DNA from: Thermoleophilia bacterium | GTDB taxonomy: Bacteria > Actinomycetota > Thermoleophilia > Gaiellales > F1-60-MAGs149 | Assembly (NCBI GenBank): GCA_009694475.1 | Contig: SHUX01000009.1 | Span: 1 to 36,747 of the forward strand | Reading direction: 5' to 3' | Length of the DNA stretch: 36,747 bases | Shown: positions 24,111 through 33,095 of the stretch, piece by piece | How the letters are laid out: every line of letters begins with the position of its first letter | Numbering within the stretch: position 1 is the stretch's first letter | The notes under the pieces: generated by a model | Databases searched by the model: none | What the model was told of the DNA's origin: nothing | The model's input: only the letters and a program-made list of their open reading frames with translations | Translations under genes and position numbers: made by a program

Positions 24111-24862
24111 AAGCGCTCGCGGGAGCGTCGTGCCAAGCGCGCCACCGTGCCCGGTGCTATCGCCTGAGCGATGCCCGCCACCCGCCACCACTCCGGCTGA
24201 AACGACTCCGAGCGCCGCCGCTCGAGCGCATGCAGAATCGACGCAGCACAGCGATCCTCGTCGATCACGGCATGCCGCAACCAGCGGTGCTGTCGCAAGC
24301 GGTCGTGCGGAAATGCAGAGGTGGCAACCGGACCCGGGTTCGCTGTCAAGACGTGCACGCCAACTGCCGCAGCCTCGACATGAAGCCCGCGTGACCAGGC
24401 AATCGCCGCATGCTTAGCCGCCGCGTAATGTGGAGCCGAACCCGTCGCCACGGTGCCCGCAACGCTGACGACGTTAACGACGGACCCGCCTGCCGCGAGT
24501 AGCCCGGGCCAGGCAACAGCGGTGACACGCACCATCGCGAGATAGAGCAGGTCGATCGCGCGCGCCGCCTCGTCCGAATCGTGCTCGATTAGTGGTGCGC
24601 GAAATGGACCGCCCGCATTGTTAACCACGAGTCCGATTCGACGCCAGTCCGACAGACGCTCTGCGAGCGCTGTTATCCCATCGGCAGACGCGAGATCGGC
24701 GACGAGTGTCTCACAGCCCAGTTCGCGACCCGCAGCCGCCAAGCGTTTCGGTCCGCGCGCCACGAGCAGCAGGTCGCCGTCCGGACGCACCAAACGACGG
24801 GCCAAAGCCAGACCGATGCCGGCCGAGCCGCCCGTTATCAACGTGAGGTCGCGTTCACTCAT
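24104..24862 (-). CDS. Short-chain dehydrogenase/reductase
   Basis: The classical SDR pattern is present: TLITGGSAGIGLALARRL (TGxxxGIG), LVVNNAGG (NNAG), a serine in VVNVVSVAG and YAAAKHA (YxxxK), then NPGPVAT. An NAD(P)-dependent oxidoreductase is certain as a fold; the substrate cannot be told. The ORF track starts at 24910, but homology starts at SERDLTLITGG, so I use ATG 24862 (252 residues). TACGCT lies nine bases upstream. Divergent from the AI-2E-type gene. Confidence 0.9.
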   Translation of the reverse strand: MSERDLTLITGGSAGIGLALARRLVRPDGDLLLVARGPKRLAAAGRELGCETLVADLASADGITALAERLSDWRRIGLVVNNAGGPFRAPLIEHDSDEAARAIDLLYLAMVRVTAVAWPGLLAAGGSVVNVVSVAGTVATGSAPHYAAAKHAAIAWSRGLHVEAAAVGVHVLTANPGPVATSAFPHDRLRQHRWLRHAVIDEDRCAASILHALERRRSESFQPEWWRVAGIAQAIAPGTVARLARRSRERFG

Positions 24863-24889
24863 TGGTAGAGGAGCGTACCCCGCGCACGG

Positions 24890-24901
24890 TACACTCGGGG
24901 C
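24890..24901 (+). promoter_or_regulatory. Predicted leaderless promoter of the AI-2E-type gene
   Basis: TACACT (24890-24895) is followed by CGGGGC and GTG at 24902. GTACC-N8-GGTAC spans the divergent region to the SDR gene. Confidence 0.5.
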
Positions 24902-26029
24902 GTGAGCCACGTTCCTAACCCAGAGAGCCGCGTCGAAATCACCGTTTCGACGCGTACCCTGCTGCGGATATTGCTGACGGCGAGCGCGTTTCTACTGATC
25001 ATCTACGTGTTCTGGCAGGTGCGTGCAATCGGCGAACTTGTCTTGATCTCTGCGTTTCTCGCGCTAGCGCTCAACCCACTGGTGACGCTGATCGAGCGTA
25101 AGCTCGGTAATCGCCGCGGGATTGCCTCGGTGATTGTCGTGCTTGGTTTGATCATCATCCTGATCGCCTTCCTCAGCGCCCTCTTGACTCCGCTTTACGA
25201 GGAGACCCGCTCGTTTGCAACCCGCGCACCCGGACTGCTCGACGAGTTGCGCAACTGGGGTCCGTTTCGCGAGTTCGATGCGCGCTACAACGTGATCGAG
25301 CACCTCAGCGATGGGGCCGCGCAGTACTCGAGCAAGTTACCCGCCCAGGCCGGCAGTCTGCTCGGTGTCGCGACGGCAGTTGTGACCGGCTTTGGCAAGA
25401 GCTTGACAGTGCTGTTCATGACGCTGTTTCTGTTGCTTGAGATTCCACGTTTCCTGCGCACCATCACGGAACTATTGCGACCAGGGCATGCCGATCGCTC
25501 GCTCGAGGTTTTCGATCAGGTCAATGGCACGATCGCCCGCTGGACCGCTGGGGTGCTCTTTATTGCCACCATTGCCGGCACCGTGACCGGCGTCACGGCC
25601 TGGATCCTGGGTGTTCCCTTTGCCCTCGCGCTAGGGCTGCTCGTCGCGTTGCTCGACATTGTTCCGCTCGTCGGCGCCACGATCGGCTCGCTTGTGGCCG
25701 TATTGGTGGCGCTGACGACGTCGCTGACGGCGGGCATCATCATGCTGGTGATGGCGGTTGTCTACCAGTTTGTCGAGAACCACATTATCCAGCCCATCGT
25801 GATGCGCAAGAGCATCGACGTCTCGCCGTTTATCGTCGTCGTGAGCGTGCTCGTCGGTGCCTCGCTGCTTGGTGTGATTGGTGCGCTGCTGGCGATTCCT
25901 GTCGCCGGTTCGGTCCAGATCGTGCTGCGCCGCGTGCTGGACGTCCGCCGTCAGCGGATCGCTGCGGAACGGCAACTGATGCTTGATCTTGAGGGTTTTC
26001 ATGATGACGCTCTGGGAGACAACCGATAA
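24902..26029 (+). CDS. AI-2E family transporter-like membrane protein
   Basis: The 375-residue protein has about eight hydrophobic segments and the family pattern: an N-terminal pair (LLRILLTASAFLLIIYVFW, GELVLISAFLALALNPLV), a soluble stretch, and a C-terminal bundle with ALGLLVALLDIVPLVGATIG and QFVENHIIQPIVM. The family includes AI-2 exporters and Na+/H+ antiporters; the substrate here is unknown. The GTG start at 24902 is supported by the promoter spacing. It is followed after 14 bases by the FrnE-like gene. Confidence 0.88.
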   Translation: MSHVPNPESRVEITVSTRTLLRILLTASAFLLIIYVFWQVRAIGELVLISAFLALALNPLVTLIERKLGNRRGIASVIVVLGLIIILIAFLSALLTPLYEETRSFATRAPGLLDELRNWGPFREFDARYNVIEHLSDGAAQYSSKLPAQAGSLLGVATAVVTGFGKSLTVLFMTLFLLLEIPRFLRTITELLRPGHADRSLEVFDQVNGTIARWTAGVLFIATIAGTVTGVTAWILGVPFALALGLLVALLDIVPLVGATIGSLVAVLVALTTSLTAGIIMLVMAVVYQFVENHIIQPIVMRKSIDVSPFIVVVSVLVGASLLGVIGALLAIPVAGSVQIVLRRVLDVRRQRIAAERQLMLDLEGFHDDALGDNR

Positions 26030-26043
26030 GCAAGCGCCTGCAG

Positions 26044-26658
26044 GTGCAGATCGTCTCGGACTTCCTCTGTCCATTCTGTAAGGTGGCGTGCGAACGTGCT
26101 GCCTGGCTTGAGCGCGAGTTTGCGGTCGAGGTCGAATGGCTACCGTGGGATCTCCATCCCGAGTATCCGGCCGAAGGCATCCCCCGCTCTGAGCTAGTAG
26201 CAAAATATGGTGCGGAGCATTTCGTAGATGTCGCGCAGATGTTCGAGGACTGCGGCTTCGCCTATGCACCGCATCCCGAGCGGGTACCGAATACGCACCT
26301 GGCCTTGGAGCTGGGTGAGCTTGCTCGCGCGGCTGGGCTCCATACGGAGTATCACAACGCCGTGATGGTTGGGATGTGGGAACAGGAGCTCGACGTTGCT
26401 GATCCAGCGGTTATCAGTGCTATTGCCGATGGTATCGGCCTCGATTCCGAGGCGGTTGCTGAGGCGATCGAGTCGAGGCGCTTCCGTGCACACGTGATCC
26501 AGTGCACGGAGGAAGCACACGCCGCAGGCATCACCGGAGTACCCGCCTTTATTTTCGCCGAGCGTTATCTGCTGATCGGCGCACAGCCGCGGGCCGCCTT
26601 TGAGAACGTAATCGCCCAAATACGGGCAGACGAAGCAGAGACTGCAGCCAACCGCTAG
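26044..26658 (+). CDS. DsbA-family oxidoreductase, FrnE-like
   Basis: The thioredoxin-fold protein begins QIVSDFLCPFCKVA with a CPFC redox motif and has the cis-proline in GITGVPAFIF. The rest matches FrnE-like DsbA proteins, which are cytoplasmic disulfide oxidoreductases; no signal peptide is seen. I use GTG 26044 as start, but homology seems to begin slightly earlier (KRLQVQIVSDF), so a CTG start at 26038 cannot be excluded. Probably co-transcribed with the AI-2E-type gene. It ends 32 bases before imuB. Confidence 0.88.
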   Translation: MQIVSDFLCPFCKVACERAAWLEREFAVEVEWLPWDLHPEYPAEGIPRSELVAKYGAEHFVDVAQMFEDCGFAYAPHPERVPNTHLALELGELARAAGLHTEYHNAVMVGMWEQELDVADPAVISAIADGIGLDSEAVAEAIESRRFRAHVIQCTEEAHAAGITGVPAFIFAERYLLIGAQPRAAFENVIAQIRADEAETAANR

Positions 26659-26661
26659 AAA

Positions 26662-26677
26662 TAGAACATATGTTCGA
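26662..26677 (+). promoter_or_regulatory. LexA (SOS) operator upstream of imuB
   Basis: TAGAACATATGTTCGA matches the actinobacterial/Gram-positive LexA box TCGAAC-N4-GTTCGA with one mismatch. It ends one base before the predicted -10 box, so LexA would cover the promoter core. Confidence 0.85.
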
Positions 26678-26678
26678 T

Positions 26679-26690
26679 TAGACTGCGGGC
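26679..26690 (+). promoter_or_regulatory. Predicted leaderless promoter of imuB-DUF6504-dnaE2
   Basis: TAGACT (26679-26684) is followed by GCGGGC and the ATG at 26691. It adjoins the LexA operator. Confidence 0.6.
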
Positions 26691-27872
26691 ATGCTGCTTG
26701 CCCTGCTTCTGCCTCGTCTCGCGCTGAGCGTTGCGCTCGCTGCACAGCCACAGCCGCAGGACGTGCCGGTTGCGGTCGGCCCTCAGCCCTTTGGCGAGCC
26801 CCGCATTGGTCTGCCCTCGGCAATTGCCGAGGCCAGCGGTGTCCGCAGTGGCATGCGGCTTGGCGTGGCACTCACGCTCTGCCCCGAACTCGTGCTCGTG
26901 CCGCCCGACCCGGTCGGGGTGCAGTTGCGGGCGGCTCAACTAATCCGCGAGATAGCCGCAATGGGTCTCCCGGTTGAGGAAATCGGAAGCGGTCGTGCGC
27001 TGGTTGCTGCCGAGCCCGGCCTGCGCCTCTATGGCGGACCCCAACGACTCCTCCAACGCCTGCACGATGTTGCCCCCGACGAGGCGCTCCAGATTGGCGC
27101 GGCACCCTCGCGGTTTTCCGCCCTGATGGCGGCCCGACTGGCGCGTCATCGACCACGCATCTTCGGGCACGACGATGTACAGGAGATGATCGCGCCATTG
27201 TCCGTTGTCCTGCTTCACGAGGATGGCGGTACACCGGCAGAGATCTGTGAGGCGCTGAACCTAGTTGGCATCGATCGGCTTGGTGGGCTGGCGTCGCTCA
27301 ATCGGCTGGCAGTCCGTGATCGCTTTGGCCCAGAGGGCGTACGTGCCTGGCAGATGGCGCGAGGTGAGGACGGTGATGCGATTACCCCAAACAAGCCCCC
27401 ACCACTGCTCCGCGCCGAGCTTGTTCCGGGCGAGCCGATCGCCACCGACCACGCCCTCGAACAGGCCATCGACCTGCTCCTGACGCGTCTCCTCAAAGAC
27501 CCTACGCGCGGGACGGCCGAGCCGCGCCTCCTGCGATTGCAGGCGTACCTAGTCACGGGCGAGTCCTGGATCTGTGAGGCACCCTTACGCGAGCCGTGCG
27601 GCAACCAGCAGCGGCTGTTCTTAGCGCTCTTACCGAAGGCGCGCCGGCTACCCGCCCCCGCCGAACGAATCGCGATCAGCTTTGCCGAGCTGGCCCCAGG
27701 TGCTCACCAGCTGGCACTACTCGACCCGGCTGGCGTCGAGCGCGAGCAGCGCCTTGACGGTGCAGCGGCACAGGTTCGCTCGGCGCTTGGCGCAGCCGCC
27801 CTACTCCGCGTCGTCACGCTCGATCCGACCAGCCGCCTGCCCGAGCGACGCTACGGGTTGACTGCCCGATGA
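26691..27872 (+). CDS. imuB: ImuB, Y-family polymerase-like mutasome protein
   Basis: ImuB is the non-catalytic Y-family relative that links the error-prone polymerase DnaE2 to the beta clamp during damage-induced mutagenesis. The product (393 residues) has the family opening LLALLLPRLALSVAL, the palm/finger part with PSAIAEASGVRSGMRLGVAL, the helix-hairpin-helix region LNLVGIDRLGGLASL, a little-finger-like region and the C-terminal SRLPERRYGL. The catalytic acidic residues of active Y polymerases are not evident. A LexA box lies directly upstream. The stop overlaps the start of the next gene (ATGA). Confidence 0.9.
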   Translation: MLLALLLPRLALSVALAAQPQPQDVPVAVGPQPFGEPRIGLPSAIAEASGVRSGMRLGVALTLCPELVLVPPDPVGVQLRAAQLIREIAAMGLPVEEIGSGRALVAAEPGLRLYGGPQRLLQRLHDVAPDEALQIGAAPSRFSALMAARLARHRPRIFGHDDVQEMIAPLSVVLLHEDGGTPAEICEALNLVGIDRLGGLASLNRLAVRDRFGPEGVRAWQMARGEDGDAITPNKPPPLLRAELVPGEPIATDHALEQAIDLLLTRLLKDPTRGTAEPRLLRLQAYLVTGESWICEAPLREPCGNQQRLFLALLPKARRLPAPAERIAISFAELAPGAHQLALLDPAGVEREQRLDGAAAQVRSALGAAALLRVVTLDPTSRLPERRYGLTAR

Positions 27873-28123
27873 GCGAACTCCTACGGGGGCTCGCCTCACA
27901 GACACCGAAACGCTGTCGCGTCACACTCGACGAGCGGCAGTACCCGACCAGCGTGGATGGGCGAGAGGTCGTTTGCTTGCGCGAGGAGTGGCGGGTGGAA
28001 GAGGGCTGGTGGAGCACCCCCTACCGGCGACGCTACCTCTCTGTGACACTCGCTGACGGACAGCTGCAGACGATCTTCGAGGATCGCCGCCAGCCCGGCC
28101 AGTGGTGGCGCCATGGGCGCTAG
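27869..28123 (+). CDS. Small DUF6504-like protein of the imuB-dnaE2 cassette
   Basis: This 84-residue protein (VCLREEWRVEEGWWSTPYRR and YLSVTLADGQLQTIFED) looks like the small proteins of the DUF6504 type found between imuB and dnaE2 in actinobacteria. It is rich in Arg, Trp and Tyr, has no membrane segment, and appears to be a compact beta fold. It overlaps imuB by four and dnaE2 by eleven bases, so it is made with both and is a likely partner in the mutasome. No biochemical function is known to me. Confidence 0.75.
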   Translation: MSELLRGLASQTPKRCRVTLDERQYPTSVDGREVVCLREEWRVEEGWWSTPYRRRYLSVTLADGQLQTIFEDRRQPGQWWRHGR

Positions 28124-31100
28124 CACGGCGTACGTCGAACTGCACTGCCACTCAGCCTATTCCTTTCTTGACGGGGTCGCTCAGCCCGACGAGTTGGTCG
28201 ATCGCGCCTGTGCGCTTGGCTACGCCGCACTGGCTTTGACGGACCACGACAACCTCTGTGCTGCGCTGCCGTTCGCCCAGGCGGCACAGGCGGCGGGGCT
28301 ACAGGCCATCACCGGCTGCGAATTGACCGTTAAGGATGCCGGCCAGGTCTTCCACCTCGTGCTGCTTACCGAGACGCGGGCGGGCTACACGAACCTCTGT
28401 CGGTTGATCACCGCCGCCCACGCCGGCACGCGACGAGTAGACGGCACGACTGAACACCAGCCGAGCATCGCTCTACAGCACGTCTTGGAACACGCCGAGG
28501 GGCTCACCTGTCTGACCGGCTGTTCACGGCAGGGAGTATTGGCTGCAGGCGACGACTCGACTGTACGCCGTCGCCGCGACCTGCTGTTGGAGGCCTTCTC
28601 GACGCGGCTCGCAATCGAATTACAGCGTCCGTTTCATGAGGGTGCCGAGCCTGCGCTACGTCGCCTCTGTCGATTGGCGCACGAGCGTCAGATTCCCCTC
28701 GTTGCAACCAACAACGTGCACCTCCACCTGCGTCGACGCGGCCCGCTGCAAGACGTGCTGGTGGCAATCCGGCATCACCTCGCACTTGATGCCTGCAGGA
28801 GTGCTCTGCGCGGCAATCGTGAGCACGTGCTCAAGTCTCCGGCCGAGATGACACGACTCTTCGCCGAGCTACCCGAGGCAATAGTCGAGACCGGTCAGAT
28901 TGCCGAGCGCTGCCAATTTGACCTGACCGAGAGCCTTGGCTATCAGCCGCCAGTACGACCGGGCAACGCCGATCACGAGCTTGCTGACTTTTGTCGAACA
29001 CACCTCGACAGTCGCTACAACCGATCCTCGCCCTGGCGCCAGCAGGCAGAAGAGCGGCTGGAAACCGAGCTCGCACTGATTCGGCACCATCGGCTCGCAG
29101 GCTTCTTTCTACTGCATCAAGAGATTCTCGAGCTCGCACGCGACGTCGCCCTAGAACTGCGGGGAAGCGATGCCGCACGCAACGTCTTGCCACCTGGCCG
29201 CGGGCGCGGGTCGAGCGTTGGCTCAATCGTCTGCTACCTGACGGGTCTCTCGCATATTGATCCTGTCGCTGGCCGACTCTCACTCGGGCGGTTTCTCAAC
29301 GAAGAACTAGCCTCGACGCCCGATATTGATCTGGACTTTCCGCGTGATATCCGGGCCGAACTGATCCGTCGGATTCACCTGCGCTTTGGTCCACAGCAGG
29401 CGGCCTTGGTTGGTGCCTTCTCGACGTATCGCACACGTGGTGCAATCCGCGAGATCGGTAAGGCGCTGGCATTGCCAACAGGCGACATCGCCCGGCTCGC
29501 TGCCGCCTCCGATAGCTGGCGTGCCGAGTCGGTTGGTGACGAGCTGCGTCGCGTACCTAGTCTGCGCGATCGCGCTAACGACCCACGCCTACGACTGCTC
29601 GTAGCACTCTGTCGTCAAATCAATGGCCTGCCGCGCCATCTCTCGCAGCACCCCGGCGGCATGATTGTCTCGGACCGACCACTCAGTGAATTGGTGCCAT
29701 TGCAACCCGCGGCAATGGCGGGACGCACGATCTGCCAATGGGACAAGGACGCCTGTGCCGATGCCGGCTTTCTCAAGATCGACCTGCTCGGACTCGGCAT
29801 GCTCAGCGCCGTCGAACGCTGCGTCAGCGAGATCCACCGCAGCACCGGCAAGACGGTCGACCTCTCGCGCGTGCCCCTCGACGATGCCGAGGTCTATGCC
29901 GAGATCCAAGACGCAGATACAGTCGGGGTCTTCCAAATCGAATCACGCGCGCAGATGCAGACGTTACTGCGTGTCCAGCCGACCTGCCTTGACGACCTCG
30001 TCGTCGAGGTCGCACTCGTTCGACCAGGGCCGATTCAAGGTGGCGCAGTCAATCCCTACATTCAGCGACGACTGGCGCGGCGGGCTGACCCAACGGTGCC
30101 GATTCCCTACGAGCATCCCCTGCTCGAGGAAGCGCTGCATGAGACGCTCGGCGTAATCATCTTTCAAGACCAGGTGCTGACGGTCGCGCAGGCCTTGGCA
30201 GGCTTTACGCCAGGCCAGGCGGAGGCGTTGCGGCGCGCAATGAGTCGCCGTCGTAGTCGCGCGGCAATCGAGGCGCAATGGCTGGCCTTCGCTGAGGGAG
30301 CGTCCGAGCGTGGTGTGGCTGAGCACATTGCCCAACGTGTCTTCCAGCAGATTATTGCCTTCTCGGCCTTTGGCTTTCCAAAATCCCATGCCGCAGCCTT
30401 CGCTCTGCTCGCCTATCAGACTGCGTGGCTACGCCACCACTACCCCGCCGCTTTCCTCTGCGCCCTCCTGATGGAGCAGCCAATGGGCTTCTATCCACCC
30501 GCCACATTGATCCGCGACGCCGAGCACCGTGCAGTAACAGTGCGACAGGTCGACCTTGAGCATTCACGGGTAGAGGCCAGTTGTGAAGGCCCGTCGGCAG
30601 TGCGGCTGGGCTTTCGTCAGGTGATCGGGCTCGGTGCGAGGGATGCCGAGAAGCTCGTCGCAGAACGCCATGCGCGCGGACCTTTTCGCACGGTTGGCGA
30701 ACTCGCCAATCGTCTCGATCTGCCGACCACACAACTACAGCGACTAATTGCGGCGGGAGCCTGTGACCGCCTCGGCCCGCGCCGGCAATTGCTCTGGGAA
30801 CTCGGCCTGGCAACGCGACCACAGACCAGTTCTACTGGGCGACAGTTGGCTTTCGATCTGCAACTCGGTGAGGTACCACAGACGCTGCCCGTGCCGAATG
30901 CCTGGGAACTCTTGGTGGCCGACTACGCCACGACGGGTGTCTCGGTACGGGAGCACCCGATCGCCCAGCTTCGTCTGGGGCTCCACGACGTTATCAGCAG
31001 TGCACAACTTAAACAGTTGCCGGACGGAACGCCAATCACAATTCCCGGGTTGGCAGTGGCGCGCCAACGCCCCAGCAGCGCCAAAGGCATCGTGTTCCTC

Positions 31101-31364
31101 CTCGCCGAGGACGAGTACGGGCTCTTCAACCTGGTGATTATGCCCACTGTCTACGACAAGTACCGACTACTCGTGCGCAGTGAGCCCCTGCTACTGGTGG
31201 AAGGTACACTCGAGCAGCGCGATCGCCAACTCAACATTCGCGTCACGCACCTCAGCGCGCTCGGCACGCCCGAGCGCCAAGTGCTTCGCCAGCAGCAGGG
31301 CACGACGCTACGCGCTGTCGCGCCAGCACCGCAACACTTCTCACAGGGCCGCCGCCGTGCTTAG
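28113..31364 (+). CDS. dnaE2: Error-prone DNA polymerase DnaE2 (ImuC)
   Basis: DnaE2 is the C-family translesion polymerase of the SOS mutasome. The 1083 residues include an N-terminal PHP domain (ELHCHSAYSFLDGVA, LTDHDNLCA), the polymerase core with catalytic aspartates in TPDIDLDFP and FLKIDLLGLGML, the DnaE2-type segments HLSQHPGGMIVS and VRPGPIQGGAVNPYI, a helix-hairpin-helix region and a C-terminal OB fold (TIPGLAVARQRP). Expression would be SOS-controlled through the LexA box before imuB. imuA, the usual third member, is not in the window. The gene ends 12 bases before the convergent L,D-transpeptidase gene. Confidence 0.96.
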   Translation: MGASTAYVELHCHSAYSFLDGVAQPDELVDRACALGYAALALTDHDNLCAALPFAQAAQAAGLQAITGCELTVKDAGQVFHLVLLTETRAGYTNLCRLITAAHAGTRRVDGTTEHQPSIALQHVLEHAEGLTCLTGCSRQGVLAAGDDSTVRRRRDLLLEAFSTRLAIELQRPFHEGAEPALRRLCRLAHERQIPLVATNNVHLHLRRRGPLQDVLVAIRHHLALDACRSALRGNREHVLKSPAEMTRLFAELPEAIVETGQIAERCQFDLTESLGYQPPVRPGNADHELADFCRTHLDSRYNRSSPWRQQAEERLETELALIRHHRLAGFFLLHQEILELARDVALELRGSDAARNVLPPGRGRGSSVGSIVCYLTGLSHIDPVAGRLSLGRFLNEELASTPDIDLDFPRDIRAELIRRIHLRFGPQQAALVGAFSTYRTRGAIREIGKALALPTGDIARLAAASDSWRAESVGDELRRVPSLRDRANDPRLRLLVALCRQINGLPRHLSQHPGGMIVSDRPLSELVPLQPAAMAGRTICQWDKDACADAGFLKIDLLGLGMLSAVERCVSEIHRSTGKTVDLSRVPLDDAEVYAEIQDADTVGVFQIESRAQMQTLLRVQPTCLDDLVVEVALVRPGPIQGGAVNPYIQRRLARRADPTVPIPYEHPLLEEALHETLGVIIFQDQVLTVAQALAGFTPGQAEALRRAMSRRRSRAAIEAQWLAFAEGASERGVAEHIAQRVFQQIIAFSAFGFPKSHAAAFALLAYQTAWLRHHYPAAFLCALLMEQPMGFYPPATLIRDAEHRAVTVRQVDLEHSRVEASCEGPSAVRLGFRQVIGLGARDAEKLVAERHARGPFRTVGELANRLDLPTTQLQRLIAAGACDRLGPRRQLLWELGLATRPQTSSTGRQLAFDLQLGEVPQTLPVPNAWELLVADYATTGVSVREHPIAQLRLGLHDVISSAQLKQLPDGTPITIPGLAVARQRPSSAKGIVFLLAEDEYGLFNLVIMPTVYDKYRLLVRSEPLLLVEGTLEQRDRQLNIRVTHLSALGTPERQVLRQQQGTTLRAVAPAPQHFSQGRRRA

Positions 31365-31373
31365 CGCTAGCGC
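31364..31373. repeat. CTAG-centred palindrome at the dnaE2/ldt convergent end
   Basis: GCGCTAGCGC is a perfect 10-bp palindrome starting at the last base of the dnaE2 stop codon. Confidence 0.5.
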
Positions 31374-31376
31374 GGG

Positions 31377-33041
31377 CTACGCACCGCGGTAGACCAAGAC
31401 CGGCATACCGATCTCGGTGAAGGCGTACACGACAGCCGCATCGACAGCCGGGACTCGGACGCAGCCGTGAGAGGCCGCATACTCGGGCACATATGGATAC
31501 TCGTGCAACGCAAAACCCTCAAAGAAATACGAGGCATAGGGCAAGAAGGCCTTGAAGGGCTTCGACCAACTCAGCAGCTCCTTGCGCTGCACCGTGAAAG
31601 CACCCGTTGGTGTGTTGCCGGTCGCGCCGCTGGAGATATGAATCACACGCTCTACAACACCCCCCTTCCGAACCAGCATGAGGACCTGTCGGTCGATGTC
31701 GATCTCGACGTGTGCAGGCAGGCCTGGCTGCCGGGCGACTGGTAGCTCGGCGCGCATCAGCAGCGCGAGCGTCTCTGCGCCAGTGACCCCGGAGCGCTCC
31801 GCGCCGAGCGCGCCCTGGAAACCGACGACTGCCTGCCACGTCGTGTCGTCGTACATACCGTTGACGAACTTCGGCTGCAGATAGTGGAGGCGGGCGAGCG
31901 TCGTCTGGAGGGCGCGTACTCCCGGACCCTGGTCACCGGGTTGGAAACCGCCGGGAAACTCCGACGCGGGGTTGCGACCGGCCTGGGCGCGGAACCCGAT
32001 CGCTAAATACCCCGTGGCGATCGAGCGACCCCACGGGGTCAGCTTTTTGCGACCCTCTGCCATGGCGTCGCGCGTCGGCGTATCCCACCCCGCGATGACC
32101 GCGCCGTCGCCGCCGTCAAGTACGGTCCAACCCGTCACCCAGTCCAGTAGCCCCTCCGCCCAGCGCATGGAGTCGGTCGTCGTGCGCGTCTCTCGGTATA
32201 ACCGTCCGAACGATGTCGGCCCTGATCGTTTAACACTGAACGTGGTCTGCACGCGCGCGACGTCGTCGAACACCACGGGTACCACGTCCGTCGCGGCAGC
32301 GAGCGACGTACGCAGGATCTTCTGATTCGTGCGCTTGAACCGGAATTGCCCGTCGGAACGAGGATGCACGCCATAGATGAGGTTGTCGTCTCCAAGCGCC
32401 GCCGTCCAATTGAGCGCGACGGAGCGCGAGCGCTCTGGCAGATTGATCATGATCGGCGTCGTAACTCCTGCCGCGCGCAACGCCGCGACGTTGAGCGACT
32501 GCGACCAGATCCAGGCCTCTGTGTCGCCGCATTTCAGGCTGGCGGTAAACCTGCCGCAGTCCGGATCCACCGCCGGCAGATACCAGACGTTGTCTTTGTC
32601 AGGGAACCAACCTGCGAGCGTCGTGAGCCATGGAGACTGATCTCCGACGGTGACCGGAACGTTGGCAAGAAGCAGAATCAAGCCGCGTGATTTTGCAACA
32701 CGCTGGAGTTTCTGAAACGCACGGCGATGCGCGTCGTCGTTCGCCGCGCTGGAAACGTTGACTCGAACGACGTTCGCACCGAGACGCGCAATCTGCTTGA
32801 ACGCATTGGGCGCCGAACTGATATCGGGAGCCCCTAGCGGAGTTACAGCGTCATTGGGCACGAAACGGGTCCCACCCCAGGCCACACCGCGCACCTTCAT
32901 CTCGTGATCCGTGGCATTGAGGATTCGATTACCCGAAACCTGCGCGGGCCGGGCCTGCGCAACAGCGACCATGCCCATCAGCGCGGTAAGCGCAAGCAGA
33001 ATGGTCGCCGTGGGTCTGACCAGCGAGGAAATCGCCAACAC
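31377..33041 (-). CDS. Secreted GH5-like pseudo-barrel fused to peptidoglycan-binding and L,D-transpeptidase domains
   Basis: The 554-residue protein starts with a signal peptide (ATILLALTALMGMVAVAQA). Residues about 36-340 look like a GH5-type TIM barrel (RGVAWGGTRF, IARLGANVVRVNV, ALGDDNLIYGVHPRSD). Where GH5 enzymes have the acid/base NEP, the sequence reads NVWYLPAVDP, and the nucleophile position seems lost too (VPVVFDDVA). A PG_binding_1 domain (GDQGPGVRALQTTLARLHYL) and a YkuD L,D-transpeptidase domain follow, with the catalytic cysteine in YAASHGCVRVP (C527). It would crosslink peptidoglycan or attach proteins, with the barrel as a binding module. The start is GTG 33041; the first hydrophobic segment fits it. 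GAATCT lies six bases upstream, a degenerate -10. Confidence 0.83.
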   Translation of the reverse strand: MLAISSLVRPTATILLALTALMGMVAVAQARPAQVSGNRILNATDHEMKVRGVAWGGTRFVPNDAVTPLGAPDISSAPNAFKQIARLGANVVRVNVSSAANDDAHRRAFQKLQRVAKSRGLILLLANVPVTVGDQSPWLTTLAGWFPDKDNVWYLPAVDPDCGRFTASLKCGDTEAWIWSQSLNVAALRAAGVTTPIMINLPERSRSVALNWTAALGDDNLIYGVHPRSDGQFRFKRTNQKILRTSLAAATDVVPVVFDDVARVQTTFSVKRSGPTSFGRLYRETRTTTDSMRWAEGLLDWVTGWTVLDGGDGAVIAGWDTPTRDAMAEGRKKLTPWGRSIATGYLAIGFRAQAGRNPASEFPGGFQPGDQGPGVRALQTTLARLHYLQPKFVNGMYDDTTWQAVVGFQGALGAERSGVTGAETLALLMRAELPVARQPGLPAHVEIDIDRQVLMLVRKGGVVERVIHISSGATGNTPTGAFTVQRKELLSWSKPFKAFLPYASYFFEGFALHEYPYVPEYAASHGCVRVPAVDAAVVYAFTEIGMPVLVYRGA

Positions 33042-33083
33042 GTCATGAGATTCGATCTCCGCATGCTGTCTCCTGCCTGAGGC

Positions 33084-33095
33084 TATTCTTTGCTG
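33084..33095 (+). promoter_or_regulatory. Predicted leaderless promoter of the GH-like secreted protein gene
   Basis: TATTCT (33084-33089) is followed by TTGCTG and GTG at 33096. It decides the start over the TTG at 33090 used by the ORF track. Confidence 0.5.
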
